A DNA stretch of 64,000 nt from Nocardioides daedukensis (GCF_013408415.1 NZ_JACCAA010000001.1:3224001-3288000), one strand, 5' to 3'. Positions 33,023 to 44,146 are shown, counted from the stretch's first letter. Notes: generated by a model not told the origin, from the letters alone. Numbers and translations are program-made.

Positions 33023-33470
33023 GCAGCAGCAGGACCACGGTCTCGGCCACGCAGGCGGGCTTCTCCTCGTCCTCGATCTCGACCGTGTGCCGCACGGTCA
33101 GCTGCTTGCCCTTGGGGATGTCGACGACGTCGGCGATCGCGACGTGCAACCGGATCCGCTTGCCCACCAGCAACGGGTTCGGGAAGCGGACCTTGTTCAC
33201 CCCGTAGTTCAGCTTGGCACCGGGGGTGGCCAGCTTGAAGACCTGGCTGCCGAGCCACGGGATCAACGACAGCGTCAGGTAGCCGTGGGCGATGGTGCCA
33301 CCGAACGGTCCTTGCTTGGCCCGCTCCATGTCCACGTGGATCCACTGGTGGTCCCCGGTGGCCTCCGCGAAGGAATTGACCCGCCGCTGATCGACAGTGA
33401 TCCAGTCGCTGGTGCCCAGCTCGGTCCCGGCTGCCTCTGACAACTCATCAAATGTTGTGAAGACTCGCAT
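33018..33470 (-). CDS. MaoC-family dehydratase
   Basis: A 150-residue single-hotdog (R)-specific enoyl-CoA hydratase-like protein. The catalytic Asp/His signature is [18 protein letters not shown] followed by [18 protein letters not shown]. Relatives hydrate enoyl-CoA in lipid or polyketide metabolism. ATG at 33470 has GAGGAC just upstream. The gene is divergent from adenosine deaminase with almost no spacer. The specific acyl chain is unknown. Confidence 0.85.
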   Translation of the reverse strand: MRVFTTFDELSEAAGTELGTSDWITVDQRRVNSFAEATGDHQWIHVDMERAKQGPFGGTIAHGYLTLSLIPWLGSQVFKLATPGAKLNYGVNKVRFPNPLLVGKRIRLHVAIADVVDIPKGKQLTVRHTVEIEDEEKPACVAETVVLLLP

Positions 33471-33507
33471 GTCCTCGACCCTAGCGACCGACTGGCATGA
33501 TGAACAT

Positions 33508-34596
33508 GTGTTGCTGAGCCCAGATGTCGTACGCCGTGTCCCGAAGGTCCTCCTGCACGACCACCTGGACGGAGGTGTGAGACCGGAGACGGTGGCCGAG
33601 CTGGCCGCCGAGATCCGCCACGACCTGCCCGTCGACGACCCGGCCGACCTCGGGAGATGGTTCGCCGATGCCGCGGACTCCGGCTCCCTGGTGCGCTACC
33701 TGGAGACCTTCGACCACACGGTGGCAGTCATGCAGACCGCCGAGGCACTCAGCCGGGTTGCCCGCGAGTGCGTCGAGGACCTGGTCGCGGACGGCGTCAT
33801 CTATGCCGAGATCCGCTATGCGCCCGAACAGCACCTCGAGGGTGGCTTGACGCTCGATGAGGTGGTCGAGGCCGTGCGCGCAGGGTTCGAAGAGGGGATG
33901 CAGGCGGCGACGACCCCGATCGTCGTGCGCCAGCTGCTCACCGCGATGCGGCACCAGGCCCGTTCGATGGAGATCGCCCGGCTCGCCGTCGACTGGCGTG
34001 ACCGTGGGGTTGCCGGCTTCGACATCGCCGGCGCCGAGGACGGTTATCCGCCCACCCGGCACCTCGACGCCTTCGAATATCTCCAGCGCGAGAACGCCCA
34101 CTTCACCATCCACGCCGGCGAGGCGTTCGGCCTGCCCTCGATCTGGCAGGCGATCCAGTGGTGCGGTGCCGAGCGGCTCGGTCATGGGGTGCGGATCATC
34201 GACGACATCACCATCGACGACGACGGCAACGCGAAGCTCGGCCGGCTCGCGTCCTACGTCCGCGACATGCGGATCCCGCTCGAGATGTGCCCGTGGTCCA
34301 ACGTGCAGACCGGTGCCGCGGCGTCGATCGAGGAGCACCCCATCGGCCTGCTCACCGCGCTCCGCTTCCGGGTCACGGTCAACACCGACAACCGGTTGAT
34401 GAGCGGCACCTCGATGACTCGGGAGATGAGCTCCCTGGTCGAGGCGTTCGGCTATGGCCTCGACGAATTGCAGTGGTTCACGATCAACGCGATGAAGTCG
34501 GCCTTCCTGCCCTTCGACGAGCGACTGGCGCTGATCAACGAGGTGATCAAGCCCGGCTATGCGGCACTGGCCGAGCCGGGACCGGGAGCACGCTGA
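33508..34596 (+). CDS. add: Adenosine deaminase
   Basis: A metal-dependent hydrolase of about 362 residues that converts adenosine and deoxyadenosine to inosine forms. Zinc ligands and catalytic residues are visible in [40 protein letters not shown] and [12 protein letters not shown]. The start is uncertain: GTG at 33508 gives the usual short N-terminus, while ATG at 33469 would overlap the opposite maoC start codon. No clear ribosome binding site precedes 33508, so leaderless translation is possible. It fits the nucleoside salvage theme of the island. Confidence 0.9.
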   Translation: MLLSPDVVRRVPKVLLHDHLDGGVRPETVAELAAEIRHDLPVDDPADLGRWFADAADSGSLVRYLETFDHTVAVMQTAEALSRVARECVEDLVADGVIYAEIRYAPEQHLEGGLTLDEVVEAVRAGFEEGMQAATTPIVVRQLLTAMRHQARSMEIARLAVDWRDRGVAGFDIAGAEDGYPPTRHLDAFEYLQRENAHFTIHAGEAFGLPSIWQAIQWCGAERLGHGVRIIDDITIDDDGNAKLGRLASYVRDMRIPLEMCPWSNVQTGAAASIEEHPIGLLTALRFRVTVNTDNRLMSGTSMTREMSSLVEAFGYGLDELQWFTINAMKSAFLPFDERLALINEVIKPGYAALAEPGPGAR

Positions 34597-35131
34597 ACCA
34601 GGGCTGCGACCAGCCGGCCAGGTCCAGGTCGCCGGAGACGAAGCCCTCGGTTCGGGCCTGTCGGGCCTGCCCGCTGGTGGGTTCATAGCAGTTCAGCTCG
34701 CTGTCCAGCACGAGCACCACGTGGCGAGGTAGCCACCGGCTGCCGATGAACAGGGGCACCCGATGGCCGTCGGCGGCCGCGGCACGGATCGCGGCGAGGG
34801 CTCCCTCGCGACGACCGGGCAGGATCGGGTGGGGGCGGTACGTCGTACCGCGCACGCCGGAGGAGCTGCTCATCTGGTGTGCGATCGACCAGGGTGGCGT
34901 GCCCAGGGCCCGGGGCCACGGGACCTGCAGCCGACCGGCGACGTCGACACTGCTCGTCGTACGTCGGTGCATCGCCAGTGACTCCCGCTCGAACGCGGCC
35001 GGGTCCTCCACCAGCGCTGCGTAGTTGGGGTCATTGAGCATCCGGGCGGCGACCAGGACCGATGCGCCGCAGGTGGTCCGATCGGGTTGCCGCAGGCTCC
35101 CGGAGACGAGACGCTCAAGCGTCGAGATCAT
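34547..35131 (-). CDS. Hypothetical protein, Cys-peptidase-like pattern
   Basis: A 194-residue cytosolic protein of unrecognised family. The segment [19 protein letters not shown] resembles the nucleophile Cys helix of papain-like or C39-like folds, [19 protein letters not shown] could supply His and Asp/Asn, and a proline-rich end follows. No signal peptide is seen. It overlaps the convergent add gene by 50 bases and starts by ATGA inside the end of the kinase-like gene, so the two are co-translated. Function is unknown. Confidence 0.6.
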   Translation of the reverse strand: MISTLERLVSGSLRQPDRTTCGASVLVAARMLNDPNYAALVEDPAAFERESLAMHRRTTSSVDVAGRLQVPWPRALGTPPWSIAHQMSSSSGVRGTTYRPHPILPGRREGALAAIRAAAADGHRVPLFIGSRWLPRHVVLVLDSELNCYEPTSGQARQARTEGFVSGDLDLAGWSQPWFSVLPVPARPVPHSRA

Positions 35132-35736
35132 GCGCGTGCCTGGGCGAGGCGCCGGGTGATCTCGGCATGGGCGCGGTCGGAGGACATCGTCCGGCAGCCC
35201 TTGCCGACCGCGTCGGCGACCACGCGGCGCTGCTCGCGGGCCAGCACGAGACCGCGCCGGATGAGGACCAGCGGCGGCTTGCGGTGCTCGCGCAGGTCGC
35301 GGACCAGTCGGCGCCAGAACGTCAGCAGGGGGTGCTGGGTGATGCAGTAGGCCTCGGCGAGCAGGCCCCGCTCCCGGGCCGGCGCGACGATGTCCTGGGC
35401 GAAGATCCCCTCGGCCACGAACAACGGGGAGCCGGCCAGGTCGAGCATCCTGTGGCCGAAGTGGGCGCTGCGGGAGATGTCATAGCAGGGCACGTCCGCG
35501 CTCCCGTCGCGACACAGCTTCTCCAGCGTGGCCAGGGCCTCCTCGGGGAGCCACGAGTCGGGGTGGTCCCAGTCGACCAGCCCGGCATTCGCGCCTTCGG
35601 TGATCAACGGCAGCGAGAGATCGGTGCCGTCCTTGTAGAAGTCGTCGAGGCGCAGCACCGGCAGTCCCAGCCGCTCGGCCAGTCGGGACTTCCCGGAGCC
35701 CGAGGGCCCGGCGACGATGATGGCGAGGGAAGGCAC
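35128..35736 (-). CDS. Uridine kinase-like P-loop protein
   Basis: A 202-residue P-loop kinase. Walker A is AGPSGSGKSRLAERLG and the substrate Asp segment is LRLDDFYKDGTD, followed by DWDHPDSW, an arrangement found in uridine/cytidine kinases and phosphoribulokinase relatives. FVAEGIFAQDI and the arginine-rich lid TFWRRLVRDLREHRKPP also fit. GTG at 35736 is chosen; a longer frame to 35805 adds a low-quality N-terminus. It would phosphorylate a nucleoside or related alcohol, consistent with the island. True substrate is unproven. Confidence 0.75.
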   Translation of the reverse strand: MPSLAIIVAGPSGSGKSRLAERLGLPVLRLDDFYKDGTDLSLPLITEGANAGLVDWDHPDSWLPEEALATLEKLCRDGSADVPCYDISRSAHFGHRMLDLAGSPLFVAEGIFAQDIVAPARERGLLAEAYCITQHPLLTFWRRLVRDLREHRKPPLVLIRRGLVLAREQRRVVADAVGKGCRTMSSDRAHAEITRRLAQARA

Positions 35737-35824
35737 CCCGCCATTCTGCCTGATCCGTGGTGCACCCCCGCATCCGATGTGCACTACGCTGACGTGGTTT
35801 TGCAATCATGCGTAGGGAGGCGTC

Positions 35825-37435
35825 ATGAGCGCTGGACATCATGCTCGGGACCGGGAATCCACGAGTCGACGTCCGCTCGTCATCGGTCTGGTAGTCCTGG
35901 CCGCGGTGCTTGCTGCCCTGATCACCCGTGAAGCGGTCAGCTCCGACGAGGCCGCTGCGTGCACGTCCCGTCCGGAGGCAACGATCGTGGCCGCGCCCGG
36001 GCTTGCGCCCGCGCTGAAGGATGTCGCCGCCGCGATGACCGAGGAGGGCCGGTGCTCGCGGATCACGGTCAAGGCCCAGGAGTCCAGCACGGTCTTCGCC
36101 CAGCTGCTCGCCACCGACGAGGACAGCCCCACCCTGTGGGTGCCCGACTCCGATGTCTGGGTCGACCAGCTCGCGGCCGAGGGGATCGAGACCGAGGTGC
36201 TCGCCGCGGCCCTGGCCTCCTCGCCGATCGTGCTGGCCGGCGGCCCGTCGACCACCGCCCCGAGCAACTGGTTTGCCGCACTCTCCAGCGGCCGCGTCGT
36301 CATGGCGGACCCACAGGCCGACTCCGCCTCGGCGATGGCGCTGGTCGCCCCTCGCGCCGAGCGGGAGACCTCGGGGGTCTCGGACGCGGAGGTCCAGGCC
36401 CGCCTGGTCCCGCTCGCCCAGCACTACGGCGAGCGAGCCAGTGCCCAGCAACCGGTCGCCGAACGGCTCGCCGCCGTCTCCTCGACCACCAAGCAGATGG
36501 TCCCGGTCTCCGAGCAGGTCTGGCTCGAGGCCCGTCGGGCGAACCGACGGGTGCATGCGGTGGTGCCGCAGACCGGCACGTTCCTGCAGCGATATCCGCT
36601 CCTCGGTGTCTCCGCGGGCACGGACGCGGGGGACTCGCCGGCAGTTGCGGAGTTTCTGGACTACCTCTCACGTCCCCAGGGTGCACTCGTCCTGGCCGAT
36701 CACGACCTGCGTGACAAGACCGGCGCGGCCCTGCCGGGCGGGGTGGGGATCGGCTACGTGAGCGAGCTGGCACGACCGAGCGCCGCCGAGATCCGGGCGG
36801 ACCTGCGGATGTGGGACGTGCTGACCGTTCCCTCGAGTCTGCTGGCCGTCGTCGACGCCTCCGGCTCGATGGACTTCAAGGCTGGTGCGAACACCCGGAT
36901 GCAGCTGGCCATGTCGGCTGCCGGTACGGCGCTGCAGGCATTCCCCGACAACGCTCGCGTCGGGCTGTGGCTCTTCTCGATCGACCTGGGTGACGGCACC
37001 GATCATCGTGAGCTGGTCCCGCTGCGCCGCCTCGACAAGTCGGTCGGCTCGGACACCCAACGCGACACCTTGCGGTCGTGGCTGGGCAAGGCGCTGGACC
37101 TGACAGGCGGCGGCACCGGCCTCTATGACACGACGCTGGCGGCCTTCCGCAGCGCGCAGAAGGACTACGACCCCGACTACTTCAACGCGGTGGTGCTGCT
37201 CAGCGACGGGGCCAACGACGACCCGGGATCGATGCGCCAGGCCGACCTGCTCAAGGCCCTGCGCGACGAGGCGGACCCCGAGCGCCCGGTGCGGATCATC
37301 GCGATCGGGATCTCCGAGGACGCCGACATGAAGTCGCTGGAGAAGATCGCCGAGGCGACCAACGGCGGCGCCTACGAGGCGCGCGACCCCCGCGACATCC
37401 TCGAGGTGATCTCGAAGGCGTTGCTGGCCCGCTGA
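35825..37435 (+). CDS. Membrane-anchored binding-protein/VWA fusion protein
   Basis: A 536-residue protein with one N-terminal hydrophobic anchor (PLVIGLVVLAAVLAALI). Residues of about 45-320 resemble an ABC-type periplasmic binding domain (PTLWVPDSDVWVDQLAAEGIE, PIVLAGGPST, RVVMADPQADSASAMAL). Residues of about 335-530 are a von Willebrand factor A domain with an intact MIDAS, LAVVDASGSMDF near residue 343, and VVLLSDGAND. The protein should face the outside of the membrane. Such fusions are frequent in actinobacteria but of unknown role. A strong terminator follows. Confidence 0.82.
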   Translation: MSAGHHARDRESTSRRPLVIGLVVLAAVLAALITREAVSSDEAAACTSRPEATIVAAPGLAPALKDVAAAMTEEGRCSRITVKAQESSTVFAQLLATDEDSPTLWVPDSDVWVDQLAAEGIETEVLAAALASSPIVLAGGPSTTAPSNWFAALSSGRVVMADPQADSASAMALVAPRAERETSGVSDAEVQARLVPLAQHYGERASAQQPVAERLAAVSSTTKQMVPVSEQVWLEARRANRRVHAVVPQTGTFLQRYPLLGVSAGTDAGDSPAVAEFLDYLSRPQGALVLADHDLRDKTGAALPGGVGIGYVSELARPSAAEIRADLRMWDVLTVPSSLLAVVDASGSMDFKAGANTRMQLAMSAAGTALQAFPDNARVGLWLFSIDLGDGTDHRELVPLRRLDKSVGSDTQRDTLRSWLGKALDLTGGGTGLYDTTLAAFRSAQKDYDPDYFNAVVLLSDGANDDPGSMRQADLLKALRDEADPERPVRIIAIGISEDADMKSLEKIAEATNGGAYEARDPRDILEVISKALLAR

Positions 37436-37449
37436 ACCCCGACCGGTGA

Positions 37450-37481
37450 GCCCAGGGCCCCCACTGCTGGGGGCCCTGGGC
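37450..37481. terminator. Bidirectional terminator
   Basis: Fourteen bases (37450-37463) pair perfectly with 37468-37481 around the loop ctgc. It lies between the convergent VWA gene and the deoC operon, six bases from the latter's last stop. Confidence 0.85.
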
Positions 37482-37486
37482 CAGGC

Positions 37487-38355
37487 TCAGATCCCGACCG
37501 GGTGCCAGACCGTCTTGGTCTCGAGGACGTCGGTCATCCTCGAGATGCCCGGGTCCTGCGACCAGTCCGGCTCGGCCGCGGGAGCACGGCGTACCCGCTT
37601 GAGGTTCTCTGCGGCAGCCACCTCCAGGTCGCGGGCCAGGTCGGCGTCACCGGCCACACCGGTGAGGTCGATCGCGTTGACGTCCATGTGCGAGGCCAGC
37701 CACGGCGCGACGCTGGCCGCGGAGCCGGTGAGCAGGTTGACCACGCCGCCGGGCACGTCGGAGGTGGCCAGCACCTCGGCGAACGTGACCGCAGGCAACG
37801 GCCGCTCGTAGGACGAGACCACGACGACGGTGTTGCCGACGACGATGGCCGGGGCGACGACGCTGATCAGGCCGAGCAGGCTCGACTCCTGGGGCGCCAG
37901 GACGGCCACCACACCAGTCGGCTCGGGGGAGGAGAGGTTGAAGAAGGGACCGGCGACCGGGTTGGCGCCCCCGGTGACCTGGGCGATCTTGTCCGCCCAG
38001 CCGGCGTACCAGACCAGGCGGTCGATCGCCTCGTCGACGACCTTGTCCGCCCGAGCAGCGCTCAGTCCCTCGGACTTCTGCACGGCGTCGACGAACTGCG
38101 GGCGGCGGTCCTCGGCGACCTCCGCGATCCGGTAGAGGATCTGCGCGCGGTTGTAGGCGGTGCGCGCGGACCATCCGCCGAATGCCTTCCGGGCGGCCGT
38201 CACGGCGTCGCGGGCGTCCTTGCGGGAGGCAAGGGAGGCGTTGGCCATGAACTTTCCCTTCGCGTCGTTGACCACATAGGAATAGCCGGACTCCGAGCGC
38301 GGGAACGCGCCACCGATGTAGAGCTTGTAGGTCTTGCGTACGTCGATGCGGGCCA

Positions 38356-38356
<1 letters not shown>
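37487..38356 (-). CDS. Half-length aldehyde dehydrogenase homologue lacking the catalytic Cys
   Basis: A 289-residue protein homologous to the N-terminal NAD-binding part of aldehyde dehydrogenases (YKLYIGGAFPRSESGYSYVV, ARKAFGGWSARTAYNRAQILYRIAEV, PTGVVAVLAPQESSLLGLISVVAPAIVVG). It ends before the catalytic domain, so the nucleophilic Cys and the oligomerisation arm are absent. The asparagine that stabilises the transition state in the PWN motif is also replaced (APQES). It overlaps the full-length gene start by one base (TGATG). The reading frame is clean with no stops or shifts, so it looks maintained rather than broken, perhaps as a structural partner of the full enzyme. Confidence 0.8.
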
Positions 38357-39831
<1,475 letters not shown>

Positions 39832-39838
39832 CTTCGTC

Positions 39839-40834
39839 TCAGTCCAGGGTGAAGTAGTCGGGGCCGGAGTAGCGGCCGGTGGTCATCTTGGTGCGCTGCA
39901 TCAACAGGTCGTTGAGCAGCGTGGAGGCGCCGAAGCGGAACCAGTCGGGGTCGAGCCAGTCCTGGCCGGCGACCTCGTTGACCATCACGAGATATTTGAT
40001 CGCGTCCTTGGTGGTCCGGATGCCGCCCGCCGGCTTGACCCCGACCATCGCACCGGTCGCCTCACGGAAGTCGCGCACCGCCTCGAGCATGATCATCGTC
40101 ACCGGCAGGGTGGCAGCAGGCTGCACCTTGCCGGTGGAGGTCTTGATGAAGTGACCGCCGGCCATCATCGCCAGCCACGAGGCACGACGTACGTTGTCGT
40201 AGGTCTGCAGCTCGCCGGTCTCGAAGATGACCTTGAGGTGGGCGCTCTCCCCGTTGGCCCTGGCGCAGGCCTGCTTGACTGCGACGATCTCGTCGAAGAC
40301 GTCGAGGTAGCGCCCGGAGAGGAAGGCGCCCCGGTCGATGACCATGTCGATCTCGTCGGCGCCGGCCTCGACCGCGTCGCGGGTGTCGGCCAGCTTGATG
40401 TCCAGGGCGGCGCGGCCGCTGGGGAAGGCGGTCGCCACGGCAGCGACGTTGACCCCGCTGTCGCCGAGGGTCTCCTTGGCGATGCCGACCATGTCGGGAT
40501 AGACGCAGACCGCGGCGGTGGGCGGACACGTCGGGTCCGCAGGGTCCGGACGCATCGCCTTGTTGGCCAGGGCGCGGACCTTGCCCGCGGTGTCCTGTCC
40601 CTCAAGGGTGGTCAGGTCGACCATGCGGATCGCGAGATCGATCGCGAACTCCTTGGCAGTGGTCTTGATCGAACGTGTGCCGAGCGAGGCTGCGCGGGAT
40701 TCCGCGCCGACCTGGTCGACACCGGGCAGGCCATGCAGGAAGCGTGTCAGCGAGGCGTTCGACGACGTGGTGTCGGCGAACACGGAATCGGCTGCACTCG
40801 ACGCTGAGGCGGGAGCGGCGGGGGTGGTCGTCAC
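39839..40834 (-). CDS. deoC: Deoxyribose-phosphate aldolase
   Basis: A 331-residue class I aldolase that cleaves 2-deoxyribose 5-phosphate to acetaldehyde and glyceraldehyde 3-phosphate. The Schiff-base lysine is in GGHFIKTSTGKVQPAA near residue 228, and the second conserved Lys is in VGVKPAGGIRTTKDA. The Asp region is ADEIDMVIDRGAF. It belongs to the long eukaryote/actinobacteria type with an extra N-terminal segment of about 60 residues. First gene of the deoC-ALDH-ALDH-like operon. Confidence 0.94.
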   Translation of the reverse strand: MTTTPAAPASASSAADSVFADTTSSNASLTRFLHGLPGVDQVGAESRAASLGTRSIKTTAKEFAIDLAIRMVDLTTLEGQDTAGKVRALANKAMRPDPADPTCPPTAAVCVYPDMVGIAKETLGDSGVNVAAVATAFPSGRAALDIKLADTRDAVEAGADEIDMVIDRGAFLSGRYLDVFDEIVAVKQACARANGESAHLKVIFETGELQTYDNVRRASWLAMMAGGHFIKTSTGKVQPAATLPVTMIMLEAVRDFREATGAMVGVKPAGGIRTTKDAIKYLVMVNEVAGQDWLDPDWFRFGASTLLNDLLMQRTKMTTGRYSGPDYFTLD

Positions 40835-40887
40835 CGGTCCAGCATAGGGTTGATCGGGCCACTATCGACAACACAGCAGGAGGGACG

Positions 40888-41439
40888 ATGGCGCCCGAGG
40901 CCATCCACGAGTTCGGCCCGAACAACGGACGCCTGATCGCATGGGCGGGACTCGTCGCCACCGGGTTCGTCGTCGTCTCCGTGCTGGGCAACGGCGTCGA
41001 GCAGGCCGACGCCGCCGTGCTCACCTGGTGCGCCCTGGTCGCGGTCTTCCTGTGGTGCATGTTCCTGCGCCCCAAGATCATCGTTGAGGGGCCCGTCCTG
41101 CGGCTGCGCAACGGGTTCAGCGACGTCAGGATCCCACTCGTGCGGGTGGAGTACGCCGCGGTGACGATGTTCACCAACGTGGTCACCGACGAGCGGACCT
41201 TTCGCTCGACGGCGGTCACCCGCACCCGCAAGCAGAACGTGCAGCGGGGCACGTCCGAGCCGGACCCGATGAACAGTCTCGCCGACCTGGTGGAGACGAC
41301 GCTCAATCAGGTCATCGACGACGCCAAGGCACAGAGGCAACCCGAGGGCGAGATCACACGTGCCCCGGCCGTGGTGGAGTTGGCGCTGCTGGCCGGACTC
41401 CTCGTGCTCAGTGTGGTGCTCGTCCTCGTGGTGGGCTGA
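40888..41439 (+). CDS. PH-domain-like membrane protein
   Basis: A 183-residue protein with two N-terminal helices (LIAWAGLVATGFVVVSVLG and ADAAVLTWCALVAVFLWCMFL), a beta-rich middle resembling bacterial PH domains (PKIIVEGPVLRLRNGFSDVRIPLVRVEYAAVT) and one C-terminal helix (LALLAGLLVLSVVLVLVVG). AGGAGGG precedes ATG 40888. A family seen widely in actinobacteria without a known role. It is divergent from deoC across 53 bases and ends three bases from the convergent mutase gene. Confidence 0.75.
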   Translation: MAPEAIHEFGPNNGRLIAWAGLVATGFVVVSVLGNGVEQADAAVLTWCALVAVFLWCMFLRPKIIVEGPVLRLRNGFSDVRIPLVRVEYAAVTMFTNVVTDERTFRSTAVTRTRKQNVQRGTSEPDPMNSLADLVETTLNQVIDDAKAQRQPEGEITRAPAVVELALLAGLLVLSVVLVLVVG

Positions 41440-41442
41440 TCC

Positions 41443-43113
41443 TCAGATCCCGGCGGCCTGCTTGATCCCGATCCGCAGGGCGTCCAAGCGTCCGGCCGCC
41501 ACGATCCGGGCGGCCTCGACAGCTCGGCGTACGCCCTCTCCTGCCGAGGCGTCCTCGACCGGTACGACGACCTCGAGATAGCACTTGATCTTCGGCTCGG
41601 TCCCGCTCGGACGCACGATCACGCGGGCGCCGTCGGCGAGCTGGTAGCGCAGCCCGTCGGTGGGTGGCAGCGCCTCCGAACCGATGCTGAGATCCTCGAC
41701 GGACTCGACGGCCAAGCCACCGAGCTCGGTCGGGGGAGTGGCGCGGAGTCGTTCCATCGCGGCGCCGATCTCGGCCAGGTCCGAGACCCGGGCCGAGAGC
41801 TGGTCGGTGGCATGCAGGCCGTGGCGTACGGCGATGTCGTCGAGCAGGTCCACGAGAGTCCGACCCTCGGCCTTTGTCTTCGCGGCGACCTCGCACAGCA
41901 GCAACAGTGCCGAGACCCCGTCCTTGTCCTTGACCTGGTCGGGGTCGACGCAGTAGCCCAGCGCCTCCTCATAGCCGAAGGCCAGCCCCTCCAGGCGGCC
42001 GATCCACTTGAAGCCGGTGAGGGTGTCGACGTAGGGCTGACCGGCGGCGCGGGCGAGCTTGCCGAGCAGGGAGGAGGAGACGATCGAGGCGGCATAGATG
42101 CCCTGCTTCCCCTTGCGCAGCAGGTGATCGCCGAGCAGGGCGCCCACCTCGTCGCCGCGCAGCATCTGCCAGCCGTGCGGCCCGGGGACGGCAGCCGCAC
42201 ATCGGTCTGCGTCCGGGTCGTTGGCGACGACCAGGTCGGCGTCGACCTCGGAGGCAAGTGCCATCGCCAGGTCCATCGCCCCCGGTTCCTCTGGGTTGGG
42301 GAAGACGACGGTGGAGAACTCGGGGTCGGGGTCCTGCTGCTCGGAAACGACAGCGGGGGCAGGGAATCCGGCCTCGTCGAGAACCCGGAGGACGGTGCCG
42401 TTCCCGACGCCGTGCAGGGGTGTGTAGACGAGCTTGAGGGCGCGTGGTCCGTCACCGACCACGCCGAGCACCGAGGCCACGTAGTCGTCGACGATCGCGT
42501 CGTCGAGCTGCTGGCCGGGTTCCCCGCGCGGCACGTCGGCAAGTGCTCCGACAGCGGTGATCTGCTCGGCGATCTCCACGTCGGCGGGGGACACGATCTG
42601 GCTCCCGTCGCCGAGGTAGACCTTGTAGCCGTTGTCCTGCGGAGGATTGTGGCTCGCGGTCACCATCACGCCGGCCACGCAGCCGAGCTTGCGGATCGCA
42701 TAGGCCAGCAGGGGAGTGGGCAGTTGGCCGGGCAGGAGCAGTGCTCGCAGCCCGGCTCCGGTCATCACCTCGGCGGTGTCGCGGGCGAAGACGTCAGAGT
42801 TGTGCCGGGCGTCATAGCCGATCACGACGGCGTCGTCGGCGGTCGCCCCGTTGACCCGCAGATAGGCCGCCAGGCCGGCCGCCGCGCGGGTCACGACGAC
42901 CCGGTTCATCCGGTTGGGACCCGCACCGAGTGCCCCGCGAAGCCCCGCGGTTCCGAACTCCAGAGTGCCCGCGAAGCGGTCCGCCAGGTCGCTCGCAGCG
43001 GCCTCGTCACCGGCCTCCACGGCCGCGAGCACCTGCTCGAGCTCGGCGCGGGTGGCGGGGTCGGGGTCCTGGCACGCCCACTCGCGGGCCTGGTCCAGCA
43101 GCGATTCGCTCAT
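41443..43113 (-). CDS. Phosphosugar mutase of the PGM2/PgcA type, candidate phosphopentomutase
   Basis: A 556-residue alpha-D-phosphohexomutase superfamily enzyme. Active-site Ser is in VMVTASHNPPQDNG near residue 149, the metal loop is NDPDADR near 296, the sugar loop is YEEALGYCVDP, and the phosphate-binding loop is RPSGTEPKIK. The N-terminal 45-residue extension (WACQDPDPATRAELEQVLAA) marks the PGM2/PgcA subgroup; human PGM2 is mainly a phosphopentomutase. Here it would convert deoxyribose 1-phosphate from DeoA to the 5-phosphate used by DeoC. A role as phosphoglucomutase cannot be excluded. Confidence 0.85.
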   Translation of the reverse strand: MSESLLDQAREWACQDPDPATRAELEQVLAAVEAGDEAAASDLADRFAGTLEFGTAGLRGALGAGPNRMNRVVVTRAAAGLAAYLRVNGATADDAVVIGYDARHNSDVFARDTAEVMTGAGLRALLLPGQLPTPLLAYAIRKLGCVAGVMVTASHNPPQDNGYKVYLGDGSQIVSPADVEIAEQITAVGALADVPRGEPGQQLDDAIVDDYVASVLGVVGDGPRALKLVYTPLHGVGNGTVLRVLDEAGFPAPAVVSEQQDPDPEFSTVVFPNPEEPGAMDLAMALASEVDADLVVANDPDADRCAAAVPGPHGWQMLRGDEVGALLGDHLLRKGKQGIYAASIVSSSLLGKLARAAGQPYVDTLTGFKWIGRLEGLAFGYEEALGYCVDPDQVKDKDGVSALLLLCEVAAKTKAEGRTLVDLLDDIAVRHGLHATDQLSARVSDLAEIGAAMERLRATPPTELGGLAVESVEDLSIGSEALPPTDGLRYQLADGARVIVRPSGTEPKIKCYLEVVVPVEDASAGEGVRRAVEAARIVAAGRLDALRIGIKQAAGI

Positions 43114-43150
43114 GACCCGACACTATCCATCCTCTGCGGCGGGTCAGAGC

Positions 43151-44146
43151 TCACACGGCGGCGGTGTCGTGTGACTCGCGCTCGATGAGGGCGGCGCTGC
43201 GCACGCTGGCGACCAGGTCCCAGACCAGGATCACGAGCGCGCTGATGATGACGATCGTGTTGACGTGACCGGGATCGACCTCGGTCCCGGCTCGGGCGAG
43301 CTCATCGAAGATCGCCGGGTTGAGGAGCTGGTCGGTTGCGGCGAGGACGACCAGCGGTGCGGTGAGGGCGAGTCCCAGCGCGGCGTTGACGACGAGCAGG
43401 GGTCGTGTCCAGTGGCCGGTGCGGAACTTGGCGAACTCGAATCCGATGGACAGCGCCAGCACGAGCAGGAGCAGCGGGAGCCAGCCCGACCACAGTCCCG
43501 GGTCGAGGGTCGGCACGGGCTCGTCGGCGGTGTCGTGGACCCAGGAGAGGAAGTGCTGCCCGACGATCCACGCGCCCATCGCCGTGAGCGCGACGATCGA
43601 GAAGGCGACGTCGGGCAGGGCGAAGTGGGTCTGACGGGGCGGCTCGGGGAGGTCGTCCGGAGTCCACTTCGCCGTCAGCCTCTCCTCGACCTGATCCGGC
43701 CCTGAGCCGCGCTCGGCCAGCACCCAGATCAGGGTGACCCAGAAGAACAGGTGCACGACGACGTTGAACGTCGTCCAGGCGGTGTGGCCGACCACCGCGC
43801 CGAACGGGCGGTCGGTGAGGATCGCGGTCACGAGCACCACCACGGCGACGATCGGCACGATGGTGGTCATCAGCGCCTTCATCAGGCGGATGTACGACGG
43901 ATAGCTCGCCGGCCCGATCAGGTGCAAGCTGCGGCCGGTGTATTCGGCTGCGAGCCGGTCGGGATCGTCGAGCTCGGCGATGGCCGCGTGCTCTGCCTCG
44001 TCGGGGGAGCGCTGCTCGTCACGAACCAGACTGTCGACCCGGTCGGCGATGGTGGCGCGGAGCTCGTCGGCCACGTCGAGGCGCTGGTCCTCGGGGAGGG
44101 ATCGGGTGACCGCGTGGACATACTTCTCGGTGAGCGTGGTTGCCAT
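43151..44146 (-). CDS. HAAS-type membrane protein
   Basis: A 331-residue protein. The N-terminal 75 residues (TEKYVHAVTRSLPEDQRLDVADELRATIADRVDSL, broken here for length) form the alpha-helical HAAS/permease-prefix domain seen beside PadR regulators. Seven or so hydrophobic helices follow. It starts four bases after the PadR gene on the same strand and is presumably repressed by it. Role is unknown; relatives act in envelope stress or sporulation-like signalling. Confidence 0.75.
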   Translation of the reverse strand: MATTLTEKYVHAVTRSLPEDQRLDVADELRATIADRVDSLVRDEQRSPDEAEHAAIAELDDPDRLAAEYTGRSLHLIGPASYPSYIRLMKALMTTIVPIVAVVVLVTAILTDRPFGAVVGHTAWTTFNVVVHLFFWVTLIWVLAERGSGPDQVEERLTAKWTPDDLPEPPRQTHFALPDVAFSIVALTAMGAWIVGQHFLSWVHDTADEPVPTLDPGLWSGWLPLLLLVLALSIGFEFAKFRTGHWTRPLLVVNAALGLALTAPLVVLAATDQLLNPAIFDELARAGTEVDPGHVNTIVIISALVILVWDLVASVRSAALIERESHDTAAV

